Shown: one piece after another, positions 12,328-12,432 of the stretch
Position numbering within the stretch: position 1 is the first letter of the stretch
How the letters are laid out: every line of letters starts with the position of its first letter
Assembly: GCA_035254305.1 (NCBI GenBank)
Contig: DATFAS010000261.1
Coordinates: 1 to 12,432, forward strand
DNA from: DATFAS01 sp035254305
GTDB lineage: Bacteria; Bacillota; Bacilli; Aneurinibacillales; RAOX-1
Direction: 5' to 3'
Length of the DNA stretch: 12,432 bases
Translations under genes and position numbers: made by a program
The notes under the pieces: model-generated
Seen by the model: the letters and a program-made list of their open reading frames with translations, nothing else
Database searches by the model: none
What the model was told of the DNA's origin: nothing

Positions 12328-12366
12328 TAAAAAAAAAAAATCCCTATGAGATTATCATAGGGGTTT
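12328..12366 (-). terminator. Terminator of the partial gene at the window edge
   Basis: A 12-bp stem (12338-12349 with 12355-12366, one G-U), 5-nt loop. The A-run at 12329-12340 gives a long U-run on the minus strand. Confidence 0.88.
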
Positions 12367-12432
12367 ATGCTAGATTCTTCACCACAAGATAGTATTTACC
12401 AAATAATCCTCCGATTGAAGCAGCGAGAATTC
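12365..12432 (-). CDS. C-terminal end of an unidentified, hydrophobic protein (partial)
   Basis: The minus-strand frame ending in TAA at 12365-12367 reads ILAASIGGLFGKYYLVVKNLA and stops exactly at the base of a strong terminator, which marks it as a real gene end. The other two frames close within the segment. The hydrophobic, Gly-rich end suggests a last membrane helix. With a nitrogen-regulated reductase next to it, a nitrite or nitrate transporter is one possibility, but 22 residues are too few to say. Confidence 0.55.
   Translation of the reverse strand, partial: ILAASIGGLFGKYYLVVKNLA

Overview
This window looks like chromosome from an endospore-forming, low-GC Bacillota of the Bacillales type. 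The evidence is the AT-rich intergenic DNA, strong AGGAGG-type ribosome binding sites, frequent GTG and TTG starts, a YhcN/YlaJ-type spore lipoprotein, a YhfH-type microprotein, the DUF47-Pit phosphate pair and a GlnR/TnrA-type nitrogen box. I see no insertion sequence, phage gene, CRISPR array, tRNA or rRNA.

Layout. Positions 1-390 hold no protein gene but appear to encode two plus-strand small RNAs: one with an H-type pseudoknot and its own terminator, and a ~82-nt RNA with three C-rich segments and an extended -10 promoter. Positions 391-2518 carry three minus-strand genes: a soluble chemoreceptor-like protein, a small Cys-containing hypothetical and a MarR regulator with repeated operator-like sites. 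A divergent sporulation lipoprotein (2743-3270) converges on a membrane-anchored polysaccharide deacetylase (3365-4330). Two small minus-strand genes follow, a 97-aa hypothetical and a 41-aa membrane peptide. Next comes a repeat-rich regulatory stretch before a YhfH-family zinc-ribbon microprotein (5300-5431).

Positions 5571-6509 encode a thioredoxin-reductase-fold flavoprotein that lacks the redox CxxC. It converges on an Old Yellow Enzyme of the NamA/YqjM type (6632-7648). Positions 7991-9629 are a DUF47-Pit phosphate transport operon. Positions 9942-10576 hold two convergent small CxxC/CxxC protein genes. One of them is followed by what reads as a frameshifted gene remnant, and both end inside one 19-bp hairpin. 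Positions 10688-12214 encode a siroheme/4Fe-4S nitrite/sulfite reductase. Its promoter carries a perfect TGTNA-N7-TNACA box about 50 bp upstream of the predicted start, which points to nitrogen-controlled nitrite assimilation. The window ends in the 3' end of another minus-strand gene with its own terminator.

The genes form short, independently terminated units rather than one large system. Most have recognisable hairpin terminators, several embedding the stop codon. The parts least explained by known families are the two small RNAs, the cysteine-less reductase, the microproteins and the frameshifted locus.
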